Part shown: positions 16,538 to 27,300 of the stretch, piece by piece
Numbering within the stretch: the first letter of the stretch is position 1
Layout of the letters: each line of letters opens with the position of its first letter
Source: Pseudomonas sp. UBA1879
GTDB taxonomy: Bacteria > Pseudomonadota > Gammaproteobacteria > Pseudomonadales > Pseudomonadaceae
DNA: 64,000 bases
Reading direction: 5' to 3'
Assembly: GCF_002338065.1 (NCBI RefSeq)
Contig: NZ_DDHJ01000004.1
Coordinates: forward strand, 826,059-890,058
Program-made: the position numbers and the translations under genes
Notes under the pieces: model-generated
The model's database searches: none
The model's input: the letters and a program-made list of their open reading frames with translations, nothing else
What the model was told of the DNA's origin: nothing

Positions 16538-17024
16538 GCTTGCGAATCCAGGTGTCGACCGACTGGGTCAGCCCGTTGATCGCCTTGTCGTCGAGCTTGC
16601 ATTCGGGCTTGTAGGCGCCTTCCACCAGAATCATCCAGCGGGTGAGACCCGCCGCCGGGCAGCGGTTGTCGAGAAACGCCAGCCATTTGCGGCCGTTGAG
16701 GGTGTGGCTCTGGCTGTAGGGATAGTCGTTGCGACACAGGCGTTTGAGCAGGCCGTTGATCTGTTGCAGCCAGGCGCCTGCGGGCGCGCCGTCGTAAGGT
16801 TTGGGCATCTGCGCCAGTTCGATGAGCGCGGCTTGACGGAGCGGATCCAGCGGTTGCTCGGCGGCGTCACTGGGGGCTCGTTTGGGCAGGAACACCCGCG
16901 CCCGCCACAGGGCGTAACCCAATGCGGGCACCAAGGCCAGCACGATCCACCAACCGGGCGCGGGTGGCCAGGCACTGATCGGCGCGGGCAGGATCACCGG
17001 TTGCAGTTGGTCCAGCAGGCTCAT
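16530..17024 (-). CDS. DUF4381 family membrane protein
   Basis: A 164-residue protein. ATG 17024 overlaps the DUF58 stop (ATGA), so the longer open frame upstream is discarded. It has one transmembrane helix near residues 25-45 (PGWWIVLALVPALGYALW) and a cytoplasmic helical domain with DPLRQAALIELAQ, LQQINGLLKRLC and LNGRKWLAFLD, the DUF4381 pattern. It lies consistently between the DUF58 and BatA genes in Pseudomonas Bat operons. Role unknown beyond membership in this complex. Confidence 0.85.
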   Translation of the reverse strand: MSLLDQLQPVILPAPISAWPPAPGWWIVLALVPALGYALWRARVFLPKRAPSDAAEQPLDPLRQAALIELAQMPKPYDGAPAGAWLQQINGLLKRLCRNDYPYSQSHTLNGRKWLAFLDNRCPAAGLTRWMILVEGAYKPECKLDDKAINGLTQSVDTWIRKHV

Positions 17025-17965
17025 TTCTGTTTCACCGGCTGATTGGCGTTCAGGTAATCGCGCAGTTGTTCGACCATTTCCTGTTGCGTGCTCAGCGGGA
17101 TCATCAGCACCCGCAGCTTTTTCGCCAGCAGCGCCCAGCGTGCCTGCCGGGCTTCGCCTTGGGCGCGGTAGGTCTGGCGCAGGTCGGGGTTGAGCGTGTC
17201 GAGTTCCAGTTGCGCGCCACGATCGGCGAAACGCAACAGTCCTGCTGCAGGGAGCGCATGGTCCAGGGGGTCGGAGAGCGGCAGCAGCAAGAGGTCGCAA
17301 TGACGTGACAGCAGCGCCAGTTGCTGTTCGGCGGATTCGGACAGGGCGCGCTCGTCACACAGGATGAACACCAGACTGCCCGGCCGCAGCACTTCCCGCG
17401 CCCGGCGCAGCGCCACGCCGAAGGTGTCACGGTCGGCCACGGCTTCCGCGTGCAGCGATTGATTGACCCGCACCAGCCGGTTGAGCAGTTGCAGCAGGCT
17501 TTGTTTGCTGCGTCGCGGCTTGATTTCATAGTGTTCGTTGTCGCCGAACACCAGCCCGCCGACCCGGTCGTTGTGACCCAGCGCGGCCCAGCCGATCAAC
17601 GCCGCCGCCTGCGCCGCCAGTACGGACTTGAACATCAGGCCCGAGCCGAAAAACAGCCGGCGGCTCTGCTCGACCATGATGAAAATCGGCCGCTCACGTT
17701 CTTCATGAAACAGCTTGGTGTGAGGTTCCTGGGTCCGCGCCGTCACGCGCCAGTCGATGGTTCGCACGTCGTCGCCAGCCTGGTAGACCCGCACCTGATC
17801 GAAGTCCACGCCGCGCCCGCGCAGCTTGGAATGGTGCAGACCAATGAGCGGGCTGCGCCGGCCGGGAGAGGAAAACAGCTGGACTTCCCGCACGCGATGA
17901 CGCATTTCGATCAGCTCGGCAAGGCTGATCCGGATGCCCGGTTGGGAAATCAGGTAGGGCTGCAT
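17021..17965 (-). CDS. DUF58 domain protein of the MoxR/Bat operon
   Basis: A 314-residue soluble protein with the DUF58 core YQAGDDVRTIDWRVTART (about residues 60-77) and the following EERERPIFIMVEQSRRLFFGSG, a VWA-like beginning. It starts three bases after the MoxR stop and overlaps the DUF4381 start, so translation is almost certainly coupled. DUF58 proteins are regular partners of MoxR ATPases. The substrate is unknown. Confidence 0.9.
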   Translation of the reverse strand: MQPYLISQPGIRISLAELIEMRHRVREVQLFSSPGRRSPLIGLHHSKLRGRGVDFDQVRVYQAGDDVRTIDWRVTARTQEPHTKLFHEERERPIFIMVEQSRRLFFGSGLMFKSVLAAQAAALIGWAALGHNDRVGGLVFGDNEHYEIKPRRSKQSLLQLLNRLVRVNQSLHAEAVADRDTFGVALRRAREVLRPGSLVFILCDERALSESAEQQLALLSRHCDLLLLPLSDPLDHALPAAGLLRFADRGAQLELDTLNPDLRQTYRAQGEARQARWALLAKKLRVLMIPLSTQQEMVEQLRDYLNANQPVKQK

Positions 17966-17968
17966 GGG

Positions 17969-18928
17969 TCAGGCAACGGCGACGACGTCAAGAATGCGCT
18001 GGATCACGCGGTCCTGATCGATGCCCGCCGCCTCGGCTTCGAACGACAGAATGATGCGATGGCGCAGCACGTCGAACACCATCGCCTGAATGTCTTCGGG
18101 GCTGACGAAATCGCGACCCGCCAGCCAGGCGTGGGCGCGGGCGCAGCGGTCCAGGGAAATCGAACCGCGAGGGCTGGCGCCGTAGCCGATCCACTCGGCG
18201 AGTTCTGCGTCGAACTTGGCCGGGGTGCGGGTCGCCATGACCAGTTGCACGAGGTATTCCTCCACCGCGTCAGCCATGTACAGCCCGAGGATTTCCTTGC
18301 GCGCGGCGAAAATCGCTTGCTGAGTGACCCGTCGTTCAGGTTTGGTTTCGCCATTCAACGCCTCGCCCCGCGCCTGCTGGAGAATCTTGCGTTCGACGTT
18401 GGCGTCCGGGAAGCCGATCTTTACGTGCATCAGAAAGCGGTCGAGCTGGGCTTCCGGCAGGGGATAGGTGCCTTCCTGCTCGATAGGGTTCTGCGTGGCC
18501 ATCACCAGAAACAGCGGCGACAGATCGTACGTGCTGCGTCCGACGCTGACCTGACGCTCGGCCATGGCCTCCAGTAGCGCCGATTGCACCTTGGCCGGCG
18601 CGCGGTTGATTTCGTCCGCCAGCACCAGGTTGTGGAAGATCGGACCCTGTTGGAAGACGAAGCTGCCGGTTTCCGGGCGATAGATCTCGGTGCCGGTGAT
18701 GTCGGCGGGCAGCAGGTCGGGGGTGAACTGAATGCGATGAAATTCGGCTTCGATGCCTTCGGCCAGCTCCTTGATCGCCTTGGTCTTGGCCAGACCTGGC
18801 GCGCCCTCGACCAACATGTGGCCATCGGCAAGCAGAGCGATCAGCAAGCGCTCGACCAGTTTCTCCTGCCCGAGAATCTGGGTGGAAAGAAAGGTTCGCA
18901 GCGCGATCAACGCTTCACGATGTTCCAT
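17969..18928 (-). CDS. moxR: MoxR-family AAA+ ATPase
   Basis: A 319-residue AAA+ protein. ATG 18928 is chosen because AGGA lies about ten bases upstream and the sequence MEHREALIALRTFL is the usual MoxR start. Walker A is a variant (EGAPGLAKTKAIKEL, GxxGxxKT) as is normal for MoxR. Walker B is LVLADEINRAP, sensor 1 is MATQNPIEQEGTYPLPEAQLDRF, and the C-terminal lid contains GASPRGSISLDRCARAHAWLAGRDFVSPEDI. It leads the six-gene leftward operon and is expected to remodel or insert cofactors into the VWA partners. Confidence 0.93.
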   Translation of the reverse strand: MEHREALIALRTFLSTQILGQEKLVERLLIALLADGHMLVEGAPGLAKTKAIKELAEGIEAEFHRIQFTPDLLPADITGTEIYRPETGSFVFQQGPIFHNLVLADEINRAPAKVQSALLEAMAERQVSVGRSTYDLSPLFLVMATQNPIEQEGTYPLPEAQLDRFLMHVKIGFPDANVERKILQQARGEALNGETKPERRVTQQAIFAARKEILGLYMADAVEEYLVQLVMATRTPAKFDAELAEWIGYGASPRGSISLDRCARAHAWLAGRDFVSPEDIQAMVFDVLRHRIILSFEAEAAGIDQDRVIQRILDVVAVA

Positions 18929-19264
18929 CGATGACGGTTCCTGGCAGGGTAGGCGCAGCGCCAAGACGGCGCTGAAGCTGGGGGCGTTACTTTAAAGCAT
19001 CGGAGGGTTGCCGACTAACCAGCCAAAGGGTTTTTTCAGCGTTTCGAGACGTTTACCGGGTAAAAACGAGAAGTGTCTGACAGTTGCGGGCTTTCCGCCT
19101 GCCGCCGCGCGGCTGACCCGTAGTGACGTGAATCGAGGGGCCTCGTTCGAGTGGGCCGCTGGTCCGATGTGCTCCGCAGGTTTCCCTGAGCCGTGCTTAG
19201 CTTTTCACAGGGCCTTGTGCAGTGACCCATTCAAGGAAGCATCACCTCAGGATGAGTCACTGCC
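18929..19264. other. Divergent intergenic region between moxR and the Tc toxin genes
   Basis: About 336 bases that must hold the promoter of the leftward Bat operon and of the rightward toxin operon. I see no clear palindrome, REP element or gene. Small frames crossing it have no ribosome-binding site. Confidence 0.4.
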
Positions 19265-22200
19265 ATGGCCAAAAAAACCGGTAAACCTGCGTCCAAGTCC
19301 GTTTCCGCGCTGGATATTCTGCTCAAGGGTGCTCGGCAGACCGTCAGCACGTCTACGTTATCCGAACAGTTCAGCTCGGTCATGAGCCTGGCCAACGCCG
19401 GCATCCCCAGGTTGATGGAGCAGAACCCGCAGATGCACATCAGCGAGGCGCGCGATCTGCACGCCCGGGCCCAGGCCATGTCCGTGGTCATTGCCCGGCA
19501 GTTCCGCGAGCAACGCCTGACTGCATCGGTGCGTCAGGCCAACCGGCCACCGACCGGCATCAAGGGGCTGGTGGACGGCCCGACCTACACCGACATGTTC
19601 AACCCGGACTGGGCCAATCATTGCCCGCCGGATGCCATAGAGGCCACGACCTCGCCAGTCGCCTATCTGGCCGATCTGTACCGTTACGCCAAAGACCTGG
19701 AGGCTACCGGCAAAAAAGACGAAGTTATCACGCTCGATCAGCGTCGGCCCGACCTCAAGGATCTGGTGCTGGACCACACCGCGCTGAACCGGGTCGAGCC
19801 GACCATCGTGCTCGTCAACGAGATCCTGGAGAAGTCGATTCGCACGCATCTGGACGGAATCGGCCTCGATGAAAAATCCGTCGATGACGCGCTGCTCGAA
19901 GCCCGCTACCCCAATGCGCTGCCGTTCGAGCGCTACACCAGCCAGATCAATTACGCGCTGGGGCGCAAGGACAGAACGCTGGGTGATGTCATTCGAGTGG
20001 CCGATCCTGCGTATCCCTATTTCAAGGAGCCGGGTGTTCACTCGTTGCTCTCCGACACGGCATTGATTCAGGACACCGGCCTGGGCCCCGTTCAGCAAGG
20101 TTTGCTGCTGGAGGCGCCTTACTTCCCTGCTGCCGATGGCGCCGGGCATCCGCTGGGCACCACGGACTGGCGCATCGACCCGCGTACGCACTTGATGACC
20201 AAAGCCGATGCTGACGCACCCACGACGTTCTACCTCGACAATTTCGGCGTGGGCGGTTTCATCGAGCTGGAGGACACCCAGACCTTTTGCCTGCGCACGG
20301 GCTTGAGCACTGAGGAGCTGGAAGCGCTACTGAGTGTGGGCGCATTTGCCCCCAGCCGGTCCGCGAACGTCACAGGCGAGGGAGAGGTCGACGCCAGTCA
20401 GTCAGGCTCGGTCTATATCAACGCAGGCCAGTCGCCGGCCATGGGCATCGAAACCCTGCCTGCCGATGCCGAAAAATCCACAGGCGCGCAGCACCGCATC
20501 ACCCACCTGACCCCGGATCGCGTCGACCGCATGAACCGCATGATCCGCCTGGCACGGTGGTTGGAACTGCCCTTCGATGAAGTCGATCAACTGCTGGTGG
20601 CGTCGATGCAAGGGGAGCGGCATGCGGCACAGGCCACCCGTCGAGTGAATGCTGAAACGGTCAATCCTTGGCTGATTACGGAAAATACTCTGCGCGCGCT
20701 GGGATTGTTCCAGATCCTGCGCCAGCAGTATGACGTGGCTGCCGAGGACTTTGCGGCGCTGTTGTACGGGCTCAACGTCCACGGACGTGGCAAGACAGCC
20801 TCGCAATTCGATCGTGTGTTCAATAGCCAGGCGCTGTTTTCCATCCCGCTCAGTCTCGACGGTGAGCCGTTCACAGCACTCCCCGGGACCGAAGCCGAGC
20901 GGCAGAAAATCGATCACCTCTGCGCCGCATTGGGCATGACCTTTGAAACCTGGCGTTACGTCGCCAGGGTCGTGGAGCAAACTTACGCTGGCGGATCTTT
21001 GCGCTGGTCGCGAGAGGTGGTGTCGGCGTTTTACCGGCTGGTACGCCTACCGCGTTATGTGGGTCTGAGCACCATTGAAGCGCTGGCGCTGCTGGAGCTG
21101 TTGGACGACGGCGGCAGCCGATTGGTGGCCAAACTGGCCGGTACCACACAGATTGCCTCGCATCACGCGTCCGCCAACACCGATACCCTGAGCGTGATTC
21201 ATGCGCTGGTGGACGCCTCCCATTGGGTAACGGAACACCGCTGGTCGGTCGCGCAGCTGTGCCGGCTGGTGCTGCCCTCTGCAACTCAGCCTGTGGCCAC
21301 AGACGCCGAACTGGGGCTTTTGCAACAGATACAGACTCGCCTGAGGTCCGCACTTGTCACAGAAAGCAGTTTTGCGCAGGTGGGTGCTCCGGATGTATCG
21401 GTGACGCTGGAACATGATTCAGAGGGGGTAGAGCGTTATGCGAGTCAGGTCATCGACTGGATCGACGAGCTGAATAATTTCATCGACAGCGGGAACTCTG
21501 AGACCAATGCTAGAGGGCTAGTGAAATACCTGCCCGGGGAAACGGAGGAGAGCTTCGAGAGTGCACTGAGCCGCAGGGTCGAGCTAGTCATCGAAGCCAA
21601 GGGGCTGTCAGTGGCGGAACTGCACCCTAAAATCACAAATATGATCATGCGCGCTCGGGGTGCTCAAGAGGCGCTATTGATGGAAGAGCTTGCGGGCTAC
21701 TTGAGCACCTCTCCGGATATCGCCAAGGCCCTGTTGTTCTGGACGGATGGCGACCGCTTTCAGTTGCTCAAGGAGGTGCTGCGGGTCTTTGGCGTGAATG
21801 CCGCTGGAACAGTGGAGATTGGCGATGACGTGTTGTTGGTGCTTGATGCGCTTTCGAAGCGGAGTGTACTTGCCAATCATCTGCAACTGAGCCCGACGTT
21901 CATCACACAGGTGATCAATCACCCAGACTGGTTCGGCGTGACCAGCACGCAGTTGTCGCTACCCTTGGTTTATTTCACCAGCCAGTACGCCACCTTGCTG
22001 CAGCTGAGCGACCAAAACGAAGACACGTTGCTCGATTACTTCCGCCTGATCCACTCGCTCTGGGGTGGTGCTACGGACGCAGACAAACGCCTGATCCGTG
22101 ACAGCGCCGCCAGCAAGTTGGGTGGTCTCCTGCGCTGGGGCGTGCGCGAAGTGTTGGAAGTTGTATTTGCCCTTAACACGGAAGGGGTAGTTTCCACGCT

Positions 22201-24247
22201 CAAAGAGTTCGATACCCTGGCGCGGATTTGCCTGCTGGGGCTGCACACCGGCCTCGATGCCAAGTCGCTGCTAGTATTGGGTCATCTGACGCCGATCAGC
22301 CCCAAAGAGGCCTATCAACAGGCTGCGGAGATGGCCCTCGTGTGCCTTGCTCAGCCACTGCCAACTATTGGTGCGGGAGAAGTGGGACAAAGCATTTCCA
22401 GCGTGATCAATGTGCAGCCGGATTATTTGGTCGCCAATCGCCCTGAGGATTCAGCCACGTTCACCATTTCCCTGCGCGATTCAATGGACGAGCCCTTCGA
22501 GGGCATCACGGTTCGTTGGAGTTCCAATCTGGGTGAGCTGGACGTTTCGCAGACCCTTACAGATCAAGACGGGCTCAGCAGTGTCGTGCTGCATAGCGGC
22601 ACCACGATGGGGGTCGCTAATGTCGAGGCCCGTTACGGGCTTGGAGAGCTGCTCAAGGCGCCTGTCGTCGCTATTGATTGCGATGAGGACAGTATTCATT
22701 TCATCGAAGGGGCTTACGAGCCCTCCAGCGCGCTGTCCAATAAATTGGAGCCGATCTACTTCTCGGTATCGATGGTCGACGATTATGGAAACAAGGCGAA
22801 TGATCGAATGGTGGAATGGGTGGCGAGCTTGGGTGAGTTTCAGCGCTATCAAACTATTACGGATGGGTCCGGGTTCACAAGGGCCGAATTACGCAGCAAG
22901 CCAGCCGGAACGGCTCATGTGATAGCGCACTATAGAAATCATTCGCCTTGGGTGTTTCGCCCTGTTGAATTCATCAGCAAGCCTTATTTTCAGTACGTTA
23001 GATTCCTGAATACCGTGCTAGTGGGCGAAGAGGTTGATATCGAATGCCGACTTGTCGAGCTGGACGGTTCGCCGGTTGCCGAAGGGACTGAAGTCAAGTG
23101 GTCAGCAGATAAAAATTCATTACTCACGTCTGCCTCGGCGACCGATAGCGAGGGCCGAGCGGTGGCGGTGTTCAAAGCCTCAGTTTCGGGGGTGGTGGTC
23201 ATTACCGCCAAAAGCGAGGGTGTCGAAGATAAGAGCAGTGAACAAACGCAGATGTATGAACAGGTGAAGATCGTTAGAGCTGAGCTTTCAAGTGATCGAT
23301 ATACCGTGGGGAGTCCGGACCCGATTGTCTTCTCCGTGTTTCTTGAGGTCGATGGACAGATCCCCCCCAGGACACCGGTCCAGTGGAGTATCGATGGTGT
23401 TCAAAAAGCGGAGACTTATTCTGCTGGCATCACCGGGAAAGCTGAATACAGTTCGAAGTTTGCTTTGGGTGAGCATGAAATCATTGCACGGGTCGGTAAG
23501 GCTGAGAAGAGTTTCACCATATTCGCTGGCCCGTGGTGCACGTTGGTCGGCACATTGGAAGGCCCTCGGGATGAGCTTGTGCCTGACCTTCTCACCTACG
23601 GTGCAGAGTACAAGCTGCATATCAAAGCCTTGGATGATGGCGGGAACCCTATTCCGGACACCGTCGTCATGTTGGAAAGTATAGGTGCTGCTCCTGAACT
23701 GATTGGCGTCAACATCAATGACATTGATCAGTGGGTTTCGATCCCTTCGGAGGGAAAAGACTTTGTCATTTCAACCGGCAGCTTCCATTCAGTTGCCTGG
23801 ACCATGGGTAAGTTTGGGAAGCTTGACTTGAGGGTGAAGTCATTAAATGGAGAGCCTTTGGAAGTCAATTACCGAAAAGGCGTGGTCATGACCTTAGGGC
23901 GAGCGTGGCATTGGCGGGCCCAAACTGATTTGTTAGGGCAGTTGTGGTATGTGCCGTTAGGGTTTCCTTCGGTAATTTCTGGCTATGATTCGGAAAGAAT
24001 TGCCGTTGAACGCACCAACCGGATTACTGTTCCGGCGGTAGGGTTCTCTGTAGAGAAAGATATAAGCCATGTCCTCGAGCCTACGAGCACTTACCGTATG
24101 GGGATGGGATACAACATTAACTATGGCCCGCCTAAAGGTGCTGGAGGGATCATAAGTAGTGGTGATCTCGTCAATGCAGAACGCGTCATTTCCGCTGACG
24201 GTTATATTGTGATCCAAGAAGTTGTCGATGCGGTCATTCTCTTTTAG
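19265..24247 (+). CDS. tccA: TccA-like part of a Tc-toxin A component, with C-terminal Ig-like repeats
   Basis: A 1660-residue protein. Residues 1 to about 1040 correspond to the N-terminal half of a Tc toxin TcA (VRP1/Salmonella virulence plasmid A-protein type): FSSVMSLANAGIPRLMEQN, GPTYTDMFNPDWANHCPPDAIEATTSPVAYLADLYRYAKDLE and the long alpha-helical shell that follows. In split toxins (TccA+TccB) this half is about 970 residues long and ends there. Here another 600 residues are added. These read as about five consecutive Ig-like (Big_1/invasin-type) domains, starting near residues 1047, 1136, 1245, 1336 and 1420, with repeated patterns such as TVRWSSNLGELDVSQTLTDQDGLS and VEWVASLGEF..YQTITDGSGFT, then a final domain of about 140 residues. 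There is no signal peptide, as usual for Tc proteins. The Ig part is visibly more AT-rich than the shell. The TccB genes follow after 60 bases. Confidence 0.85.
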   Translation: MAKKTGKPASKSVSALDILLKGARQTVSTSTLSEQFSSVMSLANAGIPRLMEQNPQMHISEARDLHARAQAMSVVIARQFREQRLTASVRQANRPPTGIKGLVDGPTYTDMFNPDWANHCPPDAIEATTSPVAYLADLYRYAKDLEATGKKDEVITLDQRRPDLKDLVLDHTALNRVEPTIVLVNEILEKSIRTHLDGIGLDEKSVDDALLEARYPNALPFERYTSQINYALGRKDRTLGDVIRVADPAYPYFKEPGVHSLLSDTALIQDTGLGPVQQGLLLEAPYFPAADGAGHPLGTTDWRIDPRTHLMTKADADAPTTFYLDNFGVGGFIELEDTQTFCLRTGLSTEELEALLSVGAFAPSRSANVTGEGEVDASQSGSVYINAGQSPAMGIETLPADAEKSTGAQHRITHLTPDRVDRMNRMIRLARWLELPFDEVDQLLVASMQGERHAAQATRRVNAETVNPWLITENTLRALGLFQILRQQYDVAAEDFAALLYGLNVHGRGKTASQFDRVFNSQALFSIPLSLDGEPFTALPGTEAERQKIDHLCAALGMTFETWRYVARVVEQTYAGGSLRWSREVVSAFYRLVRLPRYVGLSTIEALALLELLDDGGSRLVAKLAGTTQIASHHASANTDTLSVIHALVDASHWVTEHRWSVAQLCRLVLPSATQPVATDAELGLLQQIQTRLRSALVTESSFAQVGAPDVSVTLEHDSEGVERYASQVIDWIDELNNFIDSGNSETNARGLVKYLPGETEESFESALSRRVELVIEAKGLSVAELHPKITNMIMRARGAQEALLMEELAGYLSTSPDIAKALLFWTDGDRFQLLKEVLRVFGVNAAGTVEIGDDVLLVLDALSKRSVLANHLQLSPTFITQVINHPDWFGVTSTQLSLPLVYFTSQYATLLQLSDQNEDTLLDYFRLIHSLWGGATDADKRLIRDSAASKLGGLLRWGVREVLEVVFALNTEGVVSTLKEFDTLARICLLGLHTGLDAKSLLVLGHLTPISPKEAYQQAAEMALVCLAQPLPTIGAGEVGQSISSVINVQPDYLVANRPEDSATFTISLRDSMDEPFEGITVRWSSNLGELDVSQTLTDQDGLSSVVLHSGTTMGVANVEARYGLGELLKAPVVAIDCDEDSIHFIEGAYEPSSALSNKLEPIYFSVSMVDDYGNKANDRMVEWVASLGEFQRYQTITDGSGFTRAELRSKPAGTAHVIAHYRNHSPWVFRPVEFISKPYFQYVRFLNTVLVGEEVDIECRLVELDGSPVAEGTEVKWSADKNSLLTSASATDSEGRAVAVFKASVSGVVVITAKSEGVEDKSSEQTQMYEQVKIVRAELSSDRYTVGSPDPIVFSVFLEVDGQIPPRTPVQWSIDGVQKAETYSAGITGKAEYSSKFALGEHEIIARVGKAEKSFTIFAGPWCTLVGTLEGPRDELVPDLLTYGAEYKLHIKALDDGGNPIPDTVVMLESIGAAPELIGVNINDIDQWVSIPSEGKDFVISTGSFHSVAWTMGKFGKLDLRVKSLNGEPLEVNYRKGVVMTLGRAWHWRAQTDLLGQLWYVPLGFPSVISGYDSERIAVERTNRITVPAVGFSVEKDISHVLEPTSTYRMGMGYNINYGPPKGAGGIISSGDLVNAERVISADGYIVIQEVVDAVILF

Positions 24248-24307
24248 TGAGTCATCGACTGTTATAAAAACTGCGAAGGTGCACCTCACGTCAAGGATGA
24301 ACTTATC

Positions 24308-27300
24308 ATGCCCGGCATTGTTATTCGCGAGTTGTCCGAAGCCCACCGCGACGCCCTCGTCGCCTATTACCTCGGCCAACTCGTCCCCAACGAAGACTCC
24401 AGCGCGCCCGAGAACATCATCACCCCTGACGACCTCTACGAATACCTGCTGATCGACAATCAGGTCAGCGCCGAGGTCGACACCAGTCGCGTGGCTCAGG
24501 GCATTGCCAGTGTTCAGCAGCACATCCATGCCATCTACAACGGCATGGAGCCCGGTTTCGGGGAGCTGGGGGATACCGCGCAGCATCAGCAGTCGATGCA
24601 GCAGTGGCATGAGGCGATGAGCCAATACAGCAGCTGGGCGGGGTATCAGATGCTGGTCGACTACCCGGAAAACTACCTTGACCCTTCGTTGCGCCTGGGC
24701 AAGACCGAGGCGTTCGAGGCGTTCGAGAGTGAGCTGGCGCAGGCTCGGTTGACGCCGGATAACGTGCAGAAGGCGTTGGGCAATTACCTGACCCGGTTCG
24801 AAGACGTCAGCAATCTGGACACCGTGTGCTGCTACATCGACGGGGAAAACTTTCGCCGGGCCGATTATTACTTCATCGGCCGTTCTCCTACCGATCCGTC
24901 GCAGTATTACTGGCGCAAGGCGGCGCTGGACCTGGGCGACAACAGCACCCATGTCCCGCCCTCGGCCTGGGCCGAGTGGAAGAAAATCGATGTAAAAGCC
25001 GCGGGTACGGTGACCCATGTGCGAGCCGCCGTGGTGGCGGGGCGGTTGCATCTGGTGTGGCTGGAGCAGGTGCGCGAAGCGCTGGACGCAAATGACAAAC
25101 CGATCGCGGACACCTTTGTGTACCGGCTGAACGTCAGCTATTTGAGGGCCGATGGGCAGTGGAGTTCATCGATCTGTCTACGTGAACAAACCATGGGGGC
25201 GCTCGCAAACCTTGAACACAGCGGTTATGTGCTGATCGCCACCCGCGACGATCGACCAGGCTCGAAACGAGGGTTGGTGGTGGCATTCATACAGCCGGAG
25301 CAGTCCCCCGACAAGCCGGTGTACGCGCCAGGGTTCGTGCTGCAACTGAATCCGCACTGGAACCCATTTTCCGATCCTGAAGGGGCAGAGCTTAAGACGC
25401 TGATGCGTTCTCTGGTCGCTCAATCGAAAGGAGGCGCAAGGGGCGCGCAGTATCTTACGGTGGGAACCGATGCCGGTGGGAAGGTCTGGACGCTCAAGAG
25501 CGTCACGTTCAATCCCGAGGGCAATAACCTGGAAGGACGTTTGAGTCGGTATCTTGAGTTCGACGTCAAACTCAGGATGACGACGGGGTCTTTGATACTG
25601 CATGGCGAGGGCCGGTGCGAGCACCGGTTTTACATCCCAGGCGAGTTCGGTCTGGTGCCTTTGAAGGCAGAACTCGGCATCTGGAGAAATGGTCCTCGCA
25701 CCGAATTTTCCATGACGTTCAACGGTTCGGCTCGCGGTCATTCGAAGAACGGGATGGATTGGGGTAACTACGCCGAGAATACAGATCCCCTGCATCTGGG
25801 TAATCCGGATGAGAGTACCGGCCTGGGTTATAGCCAGTTCATCAGCGTTCGCCAACAACGTTCCGAGGTAATCCCCACCCTCATCAAGACGGCTGACGGC
25901 GGCCTGTTCCTCGACCTCGCCGGCCTTGAACTTCCCAACCTGCGCTACGTGCGCCTCAACACCACGTTCGCTGGCGAGCTGGTGCGCAAGGCCGAACGCT
26001 CGCTGGCGGGTGTGCTGGGCTGGGAAACCCAGCACACCCAGGAGCCGCCGATCCCAGGCAGCACCGCGCCAGTCAACGTCGATTTCAATGGCGCCAATGG
26101 CCTTTATTTCTGGGAAATCTTCTTCCATGTGCCGCACCTGGCGGCCTGGCGCCTGCATCAGTCATTCGACTATTCGGGCGCCGAACAGTGGCTCAATTAC
26201 CTGTTCAACCCTCAGGTGCGCGTGGCGCCGTTGTATCCGCCGCCCGAAGAGGTGCAATGGCAGCCTTACTGGACCAGCCGCCCGTTGGGGTTTGCTGACG
26301 ACCCGCTGCGTGATGTCGCCGCGCCGCGCGATCCCGACGCAATCGCCTATGGCGCGCCGTCGCACTATCGCAAAGCGATTTTCATGCTCTATGTGGACAA
26401 CCTCATTGCCATGGGCGATTCGCTGTATCGGCAGGTCACCCGTGACACGTTGAACGAGGCGAAGCTGCATTACGTGCGCGCGCTGTCGTTGCTGGGGCCG
26501 TTGTCCAAGGGGCGCAGCATCAGCCAGTGGGCACCGATGTCGCTGGAGGACGCAGCCAGTTATCAGGATCAGACGTTCAACGGGTTTGAAGCCTCTGCTT
26601 TTGAAGGGCTGCAACGCGACACCCCGCGCAGGGTTGAAGAGGCGCCCTGGTTGAACCTGATCGACGCTCCGTGGTTTCGCTTGCCGGTCAATACGCGGTT
26701 GCTGGACCTGTGGGATCAACTCGATGAGCGCCTGTTCAATCTGCGCAACAACCTGTCGCTCGATGGTCAGCCGCTGTCACTGGCCCTGTATGAAACCCCG
26801 GCCAATCCGCTGGACTTGTTGCGTGCCCAACTGGCCGGGAGTGCGACATCGCTGCGGCGTCTGGGCGGGCAGGGCAGCGTACCGCCTTACCGGTTCTCAA
26901 CCCTGCTGCCGCGCGCCCGCGATGCCGTGGAAATCCTCATCCGCACCGGGGATCAGGTGCGTCAGGCCATGCAGTCGCAGGAGCGGGCTGATCAGGAAGC
27001 GCTCTCGCAGAGTCATGTCATCGAGCTGGCGGCTTTTGTCGAGCAGCTGGATGCACTGGCGATCGAGCAGGCCCGCAAGGCGCTGGACGTCGCCTCCGCC
27101 AACGGCGATCAGATCCAGACCCAGATCGACTATTACGATCAGTTGCTTGCCCGTGACGTCAGCGATGCCGAGCGCATCGCGGAGGGTCTGCTGCTGGACG
27201 CGACGCTGGCGCGTATGGCCGCTGCCGGGTTTCGAGCCACGGGACATGCCTTGGGCACGGCGCCCAACACCATCACTTTCACACCGGGCCCTGTACCGGT

